Notes: generated by a model from the sequence alone, not told the origin. Counted from the stretch's first letter, positions 1 through 11,784 are shown. The stretch is 64,000 bases of DNA from Bolinopsis microptera (GCF_026151205.1 NC_087081.1:1171386-1235385), one strand, 5' to 3'. A program made the numbers and translations.

Positions 1-420
1 AACCTTATTAATACTAAGTCAATCCTTTAACTAAGTAATGAATTTCCACTTTCTCGAGTCACAACTGAAACTGCCAATTGTCCACAGGCCACGCCGCCGA
101 ACGCCGCCGCTAATTTTGGCCACGCCGCCGCCCATTTTGGTAGAACACGGCGGCGCACACCACTGTTATATAACTATTGTAAATTAAATTTCTATTCCGT
201 TAACATTTACTGGCACTTCATGGCCATTCCCAAACAAAAATGAAACCCTAGCCCTAATTCTGAATTATGAACAAGAACAAAAGAAAATTAAAATCGAAAT
301 ATGAGAATCGTTCTGTGGCCGCCAACGATTTCGGATTTTTGATGTATCTACAACCGCGAGTCATGTTTTTCAGCACGCCGCCCTAGAGTCTCATGTCTTG
401 GAGTCCAGACCCGAATAAAA
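1..420. other. intergenic, downstream of SLC35G-like gene
   Basis: No gene is visible. The stretch holds a GC-rich patch at about 85-160 with repeated GCCGCC/ACGCCGCC words in an otherwise AT-rich sequence. It may be a small repeat or the 3' flank of the minus-strand transporter gene. Confidence 0.4.
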
Positions 421-1812
421 TCATATTAAAACCCCACAAGAAACATTAAATAATTTACAAAGTGTTAAAATGAGAGTTCCAACAATTATTAGAGCAGTAC
501 CTGCCAGAGAAAGAACTTCCACCCGTTCACTAAATACAGCAACTTGAACCAGGAACGCTAAAACAGTATCCAAATTTCTCATCAGGGACACGGTTGCAGA
601 CTTCTCATAGGAGAGTCCCTTGTTAAGAGCTAGGAGCTCAGCTACAGATAAAGATCCTACTCCTAGCATCAACAAGCGAGGAGAGTAGCAGGCGGGGTAG
701 ATGTAGGAATGCCTGGCTATTGTCTGGAACCCCAAACCTCCAAGACTACTCGCAAAGACCATGTAAACTGCAATTGTTACACAGTTGACACCTTTGCCAA
801 TTCTTCTTTGAACTGTGTAAGTTGCACCCATGTTCACTGCCCCTATAATTGGAACCAAGTTGTAGTACCAAGGTGATACATTCTCTGTATCGTCAGGGAA
901 TAGGAAGGTAGGTTTAGCGATCATAAATATTCCGATTATTCCAAACACCATTGATATTATTTGGGGAAGGGCCAATTTCTCCTTCAGGAATATTCGACCG
1001 AATATGCAAGCAAAAACTGGCGAGGCGAAAATGAGTGCTGTAGCATCTCCTAAAGGAAGATTTTGGTAACTCCATATTTCGGACAATCGCACCACCACAC
1101 TGAACATGACTCTTAAGAATACCAGTTTCTTTAGGGGGAACGTGAAGAGAGAAATTCCTTGAAAGGTCACGAGCGGGAAGAATATCAGCAGAGAATTTAT
1201 ACATGTTATTATGATTAATTCTCCGGTAGGAATGTCCTTTAGAAACTTCGTGAGGATACTCTGCGATACTGCACATAAAATAGCTATTATTATCAGTCCA
1301 ATTCCTTTGGCACGATTTATGATCGATGTTGTTTTCTCAAAAGGAGCCTCTTTTAGGATTATTTCCTGTCCGTCTAACTCAACTGCATCTGAAATCGTCG
1401 TGTCATCTTCAAACTTTAATAAGCTTAATGTTTCTGCTTGTTTTGATATCCCAGCATAGTCCTCCAAAAAATCTTCTGTATCATTTCTTTTGGTAACGTA
1501 TTCAACAACGACCTGGTTTACATTAATTCCTGTAGCTACTGTATTATTTCTTGTAACCCCGACTATTTCCGCAACAAATTCATCATCATGTCCCGCGGCT
1601 TGAGGAAGTCTTTCAATCAACCTGGTTTCATCACAGTTTAGTGGTGTGTCACGTGGTGTGCCACGTGGTGAAATCATGTCGTGATCGTGGTTTAACTGAG
1701 AGTTGGTTCGATGATAAAGCATACTAGGAAAGAAAAGAAAAGGAAACATGATATTTACTACCCCGCTCATTTGAAGGAACAAAACGGTGCTCATTTCAAA
1801 ACGGCTTTCCAA
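421..1812 (-). CDS. SLC35G-like EamA/DMT-superfamily membrane transporter
   Basis: A single-exon reading frame of 463 aa. Residues 1-160 are hydrophilic and probably cytosolic. From about residue 165 there are roughly ten hydrophobic helices arranged as two EamA repeats. The stretches LGDATALIFASPVFACIFG and KEKLALPQIISMVFGIIGIF match the end of the first EamA repeat of SLC35G/TMEM20 transporters, and a similar pattern recurs near the C-terminus (SYEKSATVSLMRNLDTVLAF). These proteins are drug/metabolite-superfamily carriers with poorly known substrates, so the substrate is not inferred. The N-terminal region encodes a short P-R-G-T-P-R-D-T-P run whose DNA resembles the 12-bp unit amplified in the next gene. 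The first ATG may not be the true start because a hydrophobic stretch (residues 10-32) precedes the hydrophilic region. Confidence 0.85.
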   Translation of the reverse strand: MESRFEMSTVLFLQMSGVVNIMFPFLFFPSMLYHRTNSQLNHDHDMISPRGTPRDTPLNCDETRLIERLPQAAGHDDEFVAEIVGVTRNNTVATGINVNQVVVEYVTKRNDTEDFLEDYAGISKQAETLSLLKFEDDTTISDAVELDGQEIILKEAPFEKTTSIINRAKGIGLIIIAILCAVSQSILTKFLKDIPTGELIIITCINSLLIFFPLVTFQGISLFTFPLKKLVFLRVMFSVVVRLSEIWSYQNLPLGDATALIFASPVFACIFGRIFLKEKLALPQIISMVFGIIGIFMIAKPTFLFPDDTENVSPWYYNLVPIIGAVNMGATYTVQRRIGKGVNCVTIAVYMVFASSLGGLGFQTIARHSYIYPACYSPRLLMLGVGSLSVAELLALNKGLSYEKSATVSLMRNLDTVLAFLVQVAVFSERVEVLSLAGTALIIVGTLILTLCKLFNVSCGVLI

Positions 1813-1853
1813 ACATGATTACAAAACTACAAATCTATTACATTTATTAAGTA

Positions 1854-2158
1854 CTAGGAAGCCCGTGGTAACAGGGATGAATCTAGTAGTTTTCTATTTC
1901 TTTGGCAGTCAGTTTTTATCGCGTCAAAAAATATCCGTCACAACCAAAGATACAGCCGAGTTAAATGTTGCTTGTACTAAACACAGCGTAATATCAACAA
2001 AACCGATCAAAATGACGTTAAAACAATCATTGCACGTGCACGTGCGTGTAACAATCCTCGTTACCATGGTCACTATGCAACTTCCTATTTCTCGTCTGAT
2101 TTGCACGTGGGCGGTCGTACAGACAGAAACAATTCTCTGAATTATAGTAGAGATAATG
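1854..2158 (+). repeat. dispersed ~300-bp repeat, single copy
   Basis: This begins CTAGGAAGCCCGTGGTAACA and ends near GCACGTGGGCGGTCGTAC followed by an AATTCTCTGAATTATAG tract. It is the same family as the tandem array at 15300-17168 and the copy at 41433-41731. No coding capacity is visible. Confidence 0.8.
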
Positions 2159-3980
2159 CATCGTGATGGAACCGTTTTATGCGGGTAAAGACCTATTTTA
2201 AAAAGAAGCTATAATAAGACCCAATATAATAATGGTCTTTATTCTTATAATTAAGCAGCACAACATTAACATTAAACAGATATAAGTTCGAATTTTTATA
2301 ACAATATGCTAATTGCTAAACCACTTTAAACTTGAGGTGTCATTACATCATGATTGGTGTGAATTAATCGGTACTATTTCAATGCATAACATGCTAGTGC
2401 GAAAGAATAACAATGATAATTATCATTCTTATTTTTATTGGGGCACTTTGTTGCGTTTTAAACTGCGAATTTTTTAGTCGTTCAAAATTGTTCAAATTTT
2501 AACACACTTTCGACCCGATAAAGGGATCCGAAAAAAGTACAATCTTTTGTGTGATCAACCGTTACACTACACTCTCAGAGATGTATACAGTACCACTTAC
2601 AGTACCACCTATCAGTAACTGACACCTACCCCACCACCAATGGAACACGTGTCACAGTCACGTGTGACGAAGACTACTCACTACACGGTGATCACATGTC
2701 AGAGACATATCAGCTACATTTAACATTAGCCGACCTCGCTGCTTGTCTCGTGAGGATTGAAGGGTATCTATCTATCTAAATAGATACACATTTTTGATAA
2801 AATTTGACTGGAATATGAGGGAACGAATGATCAAACCTGACTTTTTATTGATTGGGTAACCCACATTAAAACATTGCTGTTGGCTGTTGCCCAGGTTAAG
2901 TTATAATACAGTAAGTACAGTAGAATAATCCATTTTGAAGATCTCCAGTACTATCACTCTAACGCAACGTTACCATGGTAACAGTTAACATTTAGCATTA
3001 CTATGTTCCCAATAAAGCTTGTAATTTAATCTCACTTAAGATGGGGGTGATGAGGAAATTGCATGACTTTATAACTTGCAGGAGGGGTTGGGGGCGCCAC
3101 CACGTAGCCACTAGGGAGCCAAAATGTAGCCTTGTAAATATTGTGCACTTGTCTGCAGTCATTGGAGGGTGGCAAAGTTCTAACTATTTTGAGCACGGAC
3201 TACGCTCTTATTGTACACAAACGTATCAGTAAAAACTGTTCAACTTATTTCAAAATGGCATAAAGACTCATCTTATATTGGCATAACAATTACAATTCAT
3301 GCAATATAGTGGATTATACACACAGAATTACAACTATTGTGTACTCAATAGAGTAATTATCACTTTTGTATCCTTGTATCCTTGTGTTCACGCAGGCAGA
3401 ATAGTAAGATAATGAAAGGTTACAGTGAAATAAACGCAATTATATGGAGTAAGTAGTCAGAGGGAATACTGATGAAAGTAGTCACCTGAATGTTTGACCC
3501 GTCTGGCTGTGTAGTTCCATCGCACGGTATGTTAATTGTAGTGACACCCTCACTTTCTACTATCTGGGTCACGTGGTTGGGTCACGTGGTTGTTAGAATA
3601 TTTATAGTTTTTGTTAAACGGTGATATTTATAAGCATTCAATGTAGAAAATAAAGCAGAAATATAAGATCAAGATAGACAACTTGATCACATGATTTAAA
3701 ACGATTATACAATGAAAATCTGTGTACGATAAATGAAAATGCAGCAGATTTGAACGTAAGAGAAGGTATGCAGTAAGAGTTCAACAAGAAACACCAACCT
3801 CGGCCTCGGAGGAGAAAGATTTCTCAGTAGGAGTTTGCAGATAAGATCTGTGTGACACTGGTGTTTGTAGATAGGATCTCGCAGTGATTGGTGTTGAACA
3901 GTCCGTTCTTGTGAACTAGATTTTTGTTTTAATTTAAAGGAGAGTAGAAAACAGCAATAAAGTCTGACTTGGACAGTTGG
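2159..3980. other. intergenic stretch, no supported gene
   Basis: The open frames here are short and have no recognisable content. There is a twice-repeated GGTCACGTGGTTG motif at about 3569-3595, similar to the CACGTG unit inside the neighbouring gene. Confidence 0.4.
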
Positions 3981-3987
3981 ACAACGG

Positions 3988-6647
3988 TTAAGAACCAAAT
4001 CTTAAAGATTTGCTGTGGTCACTAATGCAAATGCTCCGAACAAGCGCCTTAATATAAAGTTCTGAATTTCTTACCAAAAGATTTCCATCTGTCAAGTTTT
4101 TCAGGATCTTCTTTTTTGCAGACATATCACCCGAGCAGTCATCTAGTTCCTTTGTTTGTGTTACACCTCGCTCACATTCCTTGTCCACATTCTCTACCGG
4201 AGAGACGTACCGATCAACTGCATCAGGTTTTGTGTAATCAGTGTTAGTTACAAATATGTGATCAAACTCCTGTCTCCCATCCAATGTTTCCAAACCAGCC
4301 TGGGAGTAACAGTCGGGAACTATCCTAGTTATAGAAAGTTCCTCGTGCTTATTTGTGTCGGATAAATTCGATAAATCCAAGATTTTATCATCACTTTCAG
4401 TCAGCAAACTCTCTTCCTTGGCATCCGACAATAACTCTGTAGCTCCCCCTTCATTCCCAGTACTTTCCGTTTTCGGTCCTTCCTCTTGGAAACTGAACAT
4501 AATTTCAGTGTCCGAACACTGAACTGAGATCTCCTCACGAGATTTTATCTTTTGAAGCTCCAAATCCTCAGTGCTAGTGTCTCTAGACGAATAACTGGCA
4601 TTGTTATTCCTTTCCTCGAACACTATGCTAGTTTGACAGTCAGCATCGGTCAGCGACACAGCAGGGCTCGGGTCACAACAATTTGAAGTTTCCTGAACTG
4701 AAAGCTCCATCCCATCCAAATCATCTGAACTGTACTGACAAGAAGATTCCCTCATTACTGGAGATTCAGGGACCCTCAAGATAACTGGGCTTACTCCCTG
4801 TAGGATGTCACGTGGTATGTCACGTGGTATGTCACGTGGTATGTCACGTGGTATGTCACGTGGTATGTCACGTGGTATGTCACGTGGTATGTCACGTGGT
4901 ATGTCACGTGGTATGTCACGTGGTATGTCACGTGGTATGTCACGTGGTATGTCACGTGGTATGTCACGTGGTATGTTAGTTGGGGTGGTGGCACGTGGAG
5001 TGAGACACTCTGGAGTACCCACTGGGGTAACTTCTTCAGTGTGGAACATCGGGTCAGGGATAACTTCTTTCATGAATTTAGACAGCTGAAATTGTAGTGT
5101 CATTCATAGTCAGAATTAATGTGGGGACAACTTTAAATGGATCAACTCTCATTAATCTATCAATCTAAATCAGTTAAACGTAAGTTTACTGTTCAATTCT
5201 TCAGTTCAGTGAAGAACATTGATATTTTTATAACGAAAATAGAGTCAACCAGGGATATTAAAACTATTATTGGTCTTAATCGTATCATTGAATTTACCTC
5301 GGTGGCAAACAGAATAAGTTTGTCCTCAGTAAGAACTTGCGGTTCTTCATCTTTATCTTGTAGGATGTTGCTCTGTAAAAATTAAACTTATTACAATAAC
5401 ACCTACATTTGCACAAACGTTAAACCAAAAATAATCCACCATGGCATGAAAATTTCTATGTTTATAAAATTAAAAGTAGCTTACATGACACTGTAGAAAG
5501 TTCCCCAGAGCATCCTCTGTTCTATCAGGGACAAAGGTCCGGTACTCCGAGATATTTGAGAAGAGACTTTGTGTACTACCAACACTCGGTAAGCTGAGAT
5601 TACAGCTGTTTTTCAAAAAGAAAACTATGAGTAAAAAATTACAAGAGATGAATACGAGCAAGGCTTGAGTAGGTTTTGCACAAATGCGAAAGAATCTCAA
5701 AATAGCATTATACAGTTATACAGCCTATCTGTAGATAGAATGATTAAATTTGCACCTGCTAATTATTTGAAGCTACATACCTGAAATAATCGTCCTCCAT
5801 GAACCGTCCCTGGCTAAGTGTTTCTTCGTAAACACTGCTAGCTTGCTCCAAACCAAGACCGAATCTGTTCTGAAAACATTATAAAATAAATTTCCATAAT
5901 TCATCACCCAAAAACCCTCACCTCTTTATGTCATATTCTCAAAAGTCAAATCATTATTGATATCAGACATGATGTGATATAATTATATACATATGTATGA
6001 AATAACTGACATGAAGTTAAACATTGTAGATATAAACTAACTGTGTTTAGGAGTTCAGAAGGCTGATGCAGATGTGAGTTGCTACTTCTCTTAGGCTGTT
6101 GCTGACTAGAGTTGTCTCTATCGAAATCATTAGACTTGATTTGATTTTGTATACTCGATGCCAAACCTATTGCTTTGCTCATAGATCTGATTCTGGTTTT
6201 GATGTCCTCAGAAGAACTTGATCGCAAGGATTTCTCTTGGTTTGATCTTGAATCATTGATTATACCACTATCAGTCACTGATGTGTCATCTTTTTCTGCT
6301 AATGTTGCTTTTTTAGCTGCTACACGGCCCTCAACACGTTTCCAGAGGTCTTCATTTGAAAAATGTCGTTTCAGTGGAGGATCAGTTTTGCTCTCAGGAG
6401 AGTTGACATTTCTTTTCCCATATTCGGATTTCTCCTGGAGACGTTTCAGAACTCGATCTTGCAACAAATCCCTGAAGTTTTGTTTGTCTTCAGATGGCTT
6501 GCAAACTTTTTTGTCTATGTTGTGATCTGTTGTATCTAAACGTATCTGCTTATCTGCGTTGTTGTCTTCTTCGGATGGGGCTACAAAACTTTCACATGTA
6601 ATATTCAGAGGAAGGACATTTAAGTTGTTCAGTTTATCAGTCTCCAT
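3988..6647 (-). CDS. uncharacterised 662-aa protein with (PRDI)14 repeat, five exons
   Basis: I do not recognise the family. Exons read on the minus strand are 6647-6042, 5869-5781, 5605-5485, 5372-5298 and 5085-3988. All have GT-AG borders, the phases join exactly, and the total is 1989 nt including the stop. The product is highly charged and serine-rich, with no signal peptide or membrane segment. The first exon has a basic, helix-prone part (about residues 55-110, DLLQDRVLKRLQEK). The last exon holds 14 tandem copies of Pro-Arg-Asp-Ile encoded by a 12-bp minisatellite (4807-4974), followed by an acidic, Ser/Thr-rich tail. Such a layout suits an intracellular scaffold or cytoskeletal protein, but that is only a guess. 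The start Met at 6647 is the first ATG in the open frame; an upstream non-coding exon is possible. Confidence 0.75.
4807..4974 (+). repeat. coding minisatellite, 12 bp x 14
   Basis: There are fourteen near-identical copies of GTCACGTGGTAT in tandem. Each carries a CACGTG palindrome and encodes PRDI on the minus strand. The length is a multiple of 3, so copy-number change keeps the frame. Confidence 0.95.
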
Positions 6648-6960
6648 GTGTCAGCATTTTAACATTATCTTACAGGAACCTCACCATACTGTCTAATTAT
6701 GATAATAAATTCTGGTTAATACTTATACATTTTTAAATGTTCAAACAGGTAGCAATAAGCCATTTAATAATGTATCACTAATGAATCACTAAAAATGTAT
6801 AAAGTGTACATCCAAAGACACAGAAAAGTTTTAAGATCCCTATATATTAACAGGAAACAATGTAACAGAGTCGATATATTTTAATGTTGCCATGGGGTGG
6901 CAAGTCCCCATACATCGTGGTTCGGTAGTTTCGTTGCGTCCTAATATACAGTAAAATCTT
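6648..6960. other. intergenic, upstream of the PRDI-repeat gene
   Basis: This is AT-rich sequence that should contain the promoter of the minus-strand gene. I see no clear element in it. Confidence 0.3.
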
Positions 6961-6964
6961 GCTT

Positions 6965-8550
6965 ATCTAATCTTTTAGAGGCATTTGATAATATTCTTGA
7001 TATCTTAGATGAAGGTGATCCTGTCGATCTTCTGTATTTTGATTTTAGTAATATAAGGCCTTTGACACTGTCCCTCACTTTAGACTTTTCTCTAAATTGG
7101 AGGGGTTTGGGGTCACAAGAAAAGTTTTAGATGTTATTAAAGATTTTCTTACAGACAGAACCATGAGGGTTTGTATAGAAGGACAATGGTCTGAGGTGAA
7201 ACACGTGTTATCTGGTGTTCCCCAGGGGTCAGTATTGGGTCCTTTGCTATTTATTCTTTATATTAATGATTTACCTGATATAGTCAAGAATAAGATTAAA
7301 TTATTTGTAGATGACCTCAAGTTGATTGGTAATGCAGCTAACCACAGCAGTGTTGCTGCTTTGCTGAAGATATTGTAGAACTGGAGGTCTGGGAGAGTAT
7401 TTGGCTCTTAAAGTTTAATCCTGCCAAATGTAAAGTTGTTCATATTAATCTTAATAGCAACCCTAACTTAAATTATTTAGTAAATGGCTTAGAACTTATC
7501 ATATTTATTGAAATAAACATACAATATCCATTACTCCAGGAGTGATGACAGGATATAGATAAATGGCGTAGAACTTGAAGTATCTGACCAGGAAAAATAT
7601 TTGGGGGTTATTACCCATAGCTCCCTGCTTTGGAATGAACAGATAAAAGCATATATTTCCAAGGCAAATCGTATGATTTGCTGGATTGTAAGGAATTTGA
7701 TAATTAGAGAAAAATGTGTAATCAGTAATGATAGCCATCAATAAATCTTTGATAAGACCCCATCTTATCTAGAGTATTGTGTCCAATTGTGGAATCCAGT
7801 TGCGGAGCTGGAGAGCGTCCAGAGGCGGTTTACCCGTCTGATTGATGAGGTGGGTACTCTTCCTTACAGCCGTAGACTGGAAATCCTTAATTTGACAACG
7901 CTGGCAGAGCGGCGAATACGTGGGGACCTTATTGAGGCTTTTAAGGTTATTGATGGTTTGACTGATTATGGTTCAGACTTGTTCAGACCAAGCAGATCAG
8001 GTCTTAATCTGGTTTCATCCAATAGATGTAGTAAGAGTGTGACAAAAGTCAAGAATCTTCAGTGTTCTTTTCTTCCAGAGCGGGTTGTTCCTTATTGGAA
8101 CAAATTCTCGGAGGTAAAGAACTGCTTGACAGTTTTGAGTTTTAAAATTGAATTGGAAAGTTTTAAAAAGGATATGATTTTTAAATGTATTGTTAATAAC
8201 TTTCATTTTTGGAATGTTTCGAAAGAAGTTTTAACAAGAATTGAAGGTACCAATTATGCCAGTAATAAGGAAAAACACAATGGTTACCTTTGGTTTTCAT
8301 TATGTAGCAAAGAAACGTTTTATAAATCTTTACTCCACTGGGAAGTATGAATAAATTAAAAAATTTTTAATAATGTTGTTATTTATGATTAATATTTGAT
8401 AAAATATTACTTTTAAATTTGATGGAGAAATAGTAATTACTGTATATTTTTCCATGTAGTGCGATGACACGTTGTAGACATTAGTGATGATGTTATGTCA
8501 TAATTTTTACTTTACTTTTACTCTATTGTGTAAATTCAATAAAGTTTAAT
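6965..8550 (+). pseudogene. decayed non-LTR retrotransposon (RT domain and 3' end)
   Basis: Several frames together encode the reverse-transcriptase core and C-terminus of a CR1/Jockey-like LINE. 7097-7378 holds GVPQGSVLGPLLFILYINDL and a catalytic box that reads FVDD instead of the usual F/YADD. 7787-8350 holds the typical C-terminal region (WNPVAELESVQRRFTRLI...). Frameshifts separate the pieces, and a 63-bp segment flanked by 16-bp direct repeats interrupts the region at 7498-7560. The 3' UTR ends with AATAAAGTTTAATTTT near 8540. The 5' part (endonuclease) is missing, so the element is dead. Confidence 0.85.
7482..7576. mobile_element. 63-bp hairpin insertion with 16-bp direct repeats
   Basis: AAATGGCTTAGAACTT (7482-7497) is repeated with one mismatch at 7561-7576. 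The 63 bp between contain two short hairpins with 1-2 nt loops (TTTATT/AATAAA and ACTCC/GGAGT). The segment interrupts the LINE reading frame, so it arrived after the LINE. Confidence 0.6.
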
Positions 8551-8910
8551 TTTGTAATGTTTGTGAATTAAATGTTAGGAAGCCACACATCATATCAGGC
8601 CTTAGAAGGGGGCCGTGTACAAATATCATGGATCTTGTTGTATCACGTTGCGACCCCCACGGTCGTTTCACTATGGTGGGTGTCAAGTAATTTGCGAGCC
8701 GCACGAAAAATCTCAGGTGCAATTGTACGAAAAGAACTCGCGTGCGCGAAGCGATAATTTCAGTGCTAAATAGTTACTGCGTGCAGTGTGCACTGTATAG
8801 TAAAGTCACATTTAGAAAGTTCAAGACTATTTGATGTTATGTGTTAACTTTTTTGATGGTGTGATCGCTATGTTGACAAAAAGCTTATCTCTGGGCTTTG
8901 GCTTTTATCT

Positions 8911-8987
8911 CTGTATCGTCCTGACGATACAGGGGGAGCCGCGCACTTCGTGCGCGGCGGGTCATACAACGTATGACAAGGATCTTG
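8911..8987. repeat. chain of four short-loop hairpins
   Basis: Four consecutive perfect inverted repeats lie in 77 bp: CTGTATCGTC/GACGATACAG (10-bp stem, 2-nt loop), GCCGCGCAC/GTGCGCGGC (9 bp, TTC loop), GTCATAC/GTATGAC (7 bp, AAC loop) and CAAG/CTTG (4 bp, GAT loop). The structure is read directly; its function is unknown. Confidence 0.85.
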
Positions 8988-9110
8988 TAGGGACATCATT
9001 GAGTCTAAATTTAAAAGAGCATTATTCATATATTTGTTTAGTAGTACATCTAAGTTACATTGGAGTGTACTGTAAAATCGGTTGAATTATGAGTGAATCT
9101 GCTCAAATAT

Positions 9111-9248
9111 TGTAGGATTATAACCTACCAGGACACGCGCCGAGTTGGAATCGTCGACGGTAATATATGGAATTGACCATTGTTAATGGTCTGGCCCGGC
9201 GCGCGCCATCGAGCCAGATATTTTACGAGTATCTATATCACCCGTTAA
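9111..9248 (+). repeat. hairpin repeat family, copy A
   Basis: This is the same element as at 11296, 12135, 33118 and 59814. It starts with a hairpin (GTAGG...CCTAC), then CAGGACACGCGCCGAGTTGG, a CGTCGACG palindrome, and ends near AGATATTTTACGAGTATC and CCCGTTAA. This copy has an extra internal hairpin, GACCATT/AATGGTC with a GTT loop (9174-9190). Confidence 0.75.
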
Positions 9249-10025
9249 CTCAAATAGGTTCGACAGTTCACATAGCCATGTGTATACGCGTACTGCGTGA
9301 CGCGCTTGTTTCACAAGTAGAATATACTTCTAACTTCTTCCGCGGCGGTCGCGCGCTACTGCTAAATATTGCTGAGGTACAGAAAAGAAAATTTATCTTT
9401 TTAAAGAAAAGAAAAATTTGTATTTACCACAAAACAATCAATACATAATGTTATATTCATAAATGAATTCAAATTTCAATTTCAACAAATATACAGTACG
9501 CCGCGCACACAGCCACAATTGTTGAGAAATTCTAAGGTGCAGCTGTGGGCGCCGCGCACAGGATCTATTTAATTGTTATCTTACAATTACATGTCGTTGC
9601 TCTAACCAAAGCCCTCTTGCTTGCATTTCTTAATTACTAGAGCCAAAATTTTAGAAGCAAAATAATTTAAAAGATATTTCTGTCATTCGCGCAGTACATG
9701 CCGTTAGCACTGCGATCTAATTAATGTAATAATGGAGAGATTCCAAATACCGCGCGCTCATTATTTGTGATTGAACGTGCGCCTCTGTGAACAGCAGTAC
9801 CGCTCAAGCATGAATGATGAAGTACTAAGCAATACGCAGTTCTGCGTCAGGCGTAGACATTTGTAGCACAAGTTTCATTCAACTACTCAATTATGTGACA
9901 TGTAATTGGAAAAAGTATATTATTATTAATTTTAGTAATAATTGACGAAAACATGTGTTTAAATCACATTTATAATCTAGCGAGTTACTAATACTATTTG
10001 TTTGTATATTATTGATTATATATGA

Positions 10026-11784
10026 TTTGACCAAAACCCATAATCATGGGTAGAGTGAACCGCTGCCATTGTCTCTCTTTTCCAAACAAAAGGAAATGAT
10101 ATTAATTTGAGGAACCGTCCGCAAATGCAAATTGATACCGAGAATGAAATCGTTAATCGGTCGCTCGCTTTTCCCATTCAATAAGCTTTATTACAATTGT
10201 AATAAAAGCGAGCGACCGATTTCATTATAATGTCAGGATAATTTACACAGTCGAAACTTCATTAATAAGGAGGTAATTTCAACGATTTCGAAATTTTACC
10301 TTTGAAAACATTTCCTTGTGTTTAGGTAGGTATATTTGTCGATAACAGACTGAATATGGCACTTTTTACTCATTCAAGTTGGCATTTAATTCATAAATAA
10401 TGCCATTTAAATATCGTGGGAAAGCAGAATATATTCGAAATCACGAATTGCGAATGAGCAAAATTCTTACCTTCCGCACGTGCAAACTTTGAGCGGACGT
10501 TGCGTGCGCATACAATATTGAATCACCGTAAATTTTTGCATAGTGGTATTTAATATATATTTTAATAGGCATGCAAAGTTTCAGAAGATTTCAAAGAGAA
10601 CGTTAATCACAACAGGACTCCAAAGTTGATAAAATGCGTGAAAATAACAATTTTCAGTGATTTTAGCAATTTCAAATCAATTTGGGCGTGTCCCCAGTCT
10701 CCCCACGTGTGCAAATTTTCGATTTTCAACTTTGAAACTAGCTTATTACACAATTTAGACCTTCAGGAAGCAAAATTGAGCTCCACAACCCAAGAGATGG
10801 CCCGACACCAGAGAATACTAATTCACAACTTTTGTGTTTAAAAAATTATTCTTCAAAAAAGCACTAACTTTAATAGCAAATATCTTTATGAAGGAGCAAG
10901 GTAGGAAAATTTTCCGGTAGATTTTCAGAATGCTTGAACAATTATCTAAGGTGAAAATGTCCTCAGATTTTGAATGAAATTACTTTTTTATGGTGAAAAA
11001 TCGATTTGAAAAGTTGTTATTTTGTCAAAAATCAAGTTTTAAAAACACTTAAATTGATGACGTCATCAAGTGATGATGATGACGTTAAATTATTTTTCGA
11101 TATAATGTAAACTAAAGTATAAACAATTATCTTTAAAACCTGTGGTTCGAAATGACTGTATCTTTTATACTTTTGAATCTACGGACACTTAAATGTAGGC
11201 TACAATTGACTGCCAAAAGCGTCTATACATATATATACTTATATATAATATATATATGCTTCACGACAATCTGTTGTAAAACAGGGGTTCCAGATTGTAG
11301 GTTTACAACCTACCAGGACGCGCGCCGAGTTGGACTCGTCGACGGTCCAATATATGGAACAGATATTTTACGAGTATCACCCGTTAAGTTCCAGAAAACC
11401 CATTTCCCGATACTCCTGAAACATGAAATTTTGTTTACAGTCGATTTGGACAAGGTCTAGACGCCCTGCATAGTTTCAGATCTCTAAGTCTAACTCAATT
11501 TTAACATGGTTTTTAAGGCACCTGAATATGGCGATTTTGGGTTTTTTACCTAATTTCGTATAACATGCTGGCGCGTATTTTGCGCAAATTTCTTAAAAAC
11601 CTCCACATAACTATTTCTTATTCCTGTCATTTTTACATTGAATTAGAATGTTTTGAACTTAAATATACCTGCTGAACTACTTTCGATGAGTCTTAATGCC
11701 TGGAAAACAATAAAGGGGATATAATAGTATAGGGGGTAAATAGTGTTGTGAATATAAGGGCAACGGTTATGCTTGCCAGCATTG
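10026..11784 (+). repeat. 1.76-kb non-coding repeat, longer copy
   Basis: Starts TTTGACCAAAACCCATAATC and ends GCTTGCCAGCATTG. The same ends and flanking few hundred bases recur at 23450-23943, where about 1.2 kb of the middle is missing. It contains a hairpin built on AATCGGTCGCTCGCTTTT and its complement (about 10154-10225) and carries copy B of the hairpin repeat. No coding capacity and no terminal inverted repeats are seen, so the class is unknown. Confidence 0.75.
11296..11387 (+). repeat. hairpin repeat family, copy B
   Basis: Begins with GTAGGTT-TAC-AACCTAC, then CAGGACGCGCGCCGAGTTGG with a CGAGT-TGG-ACTCG hairpin, CGTCGACG and CCAATATATGG, and ends with the ACGAGTATCACCCGTTAA tail. 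It is the clearest copy of the family. Confidence 0.85.

Larger units (their letters stand above)
8551..10025. other. repeat-rich intergenic region with short hairpins
   Basis: No gene is supported. GC-rich patches such as CCGGCGCGCGCC alternate with AT-rich DNA. Many short perfect stems with three-base loops occur (see 8911-8987 and 9111-9248). Open frames here show no recognisable protein. Confidence 0.4.

Noticed and set aside
3041-3232. Possible small gene (63 aa)
   Set aside because: No recognisable motif, no splice context, and composition like the flanks.
4791-5089. Frames of (TYHV)n and (SRGM)n
   Set aside because: They are shadow readings of the 12-bp repeat; the PRDI frame alone continues through spliced exons.
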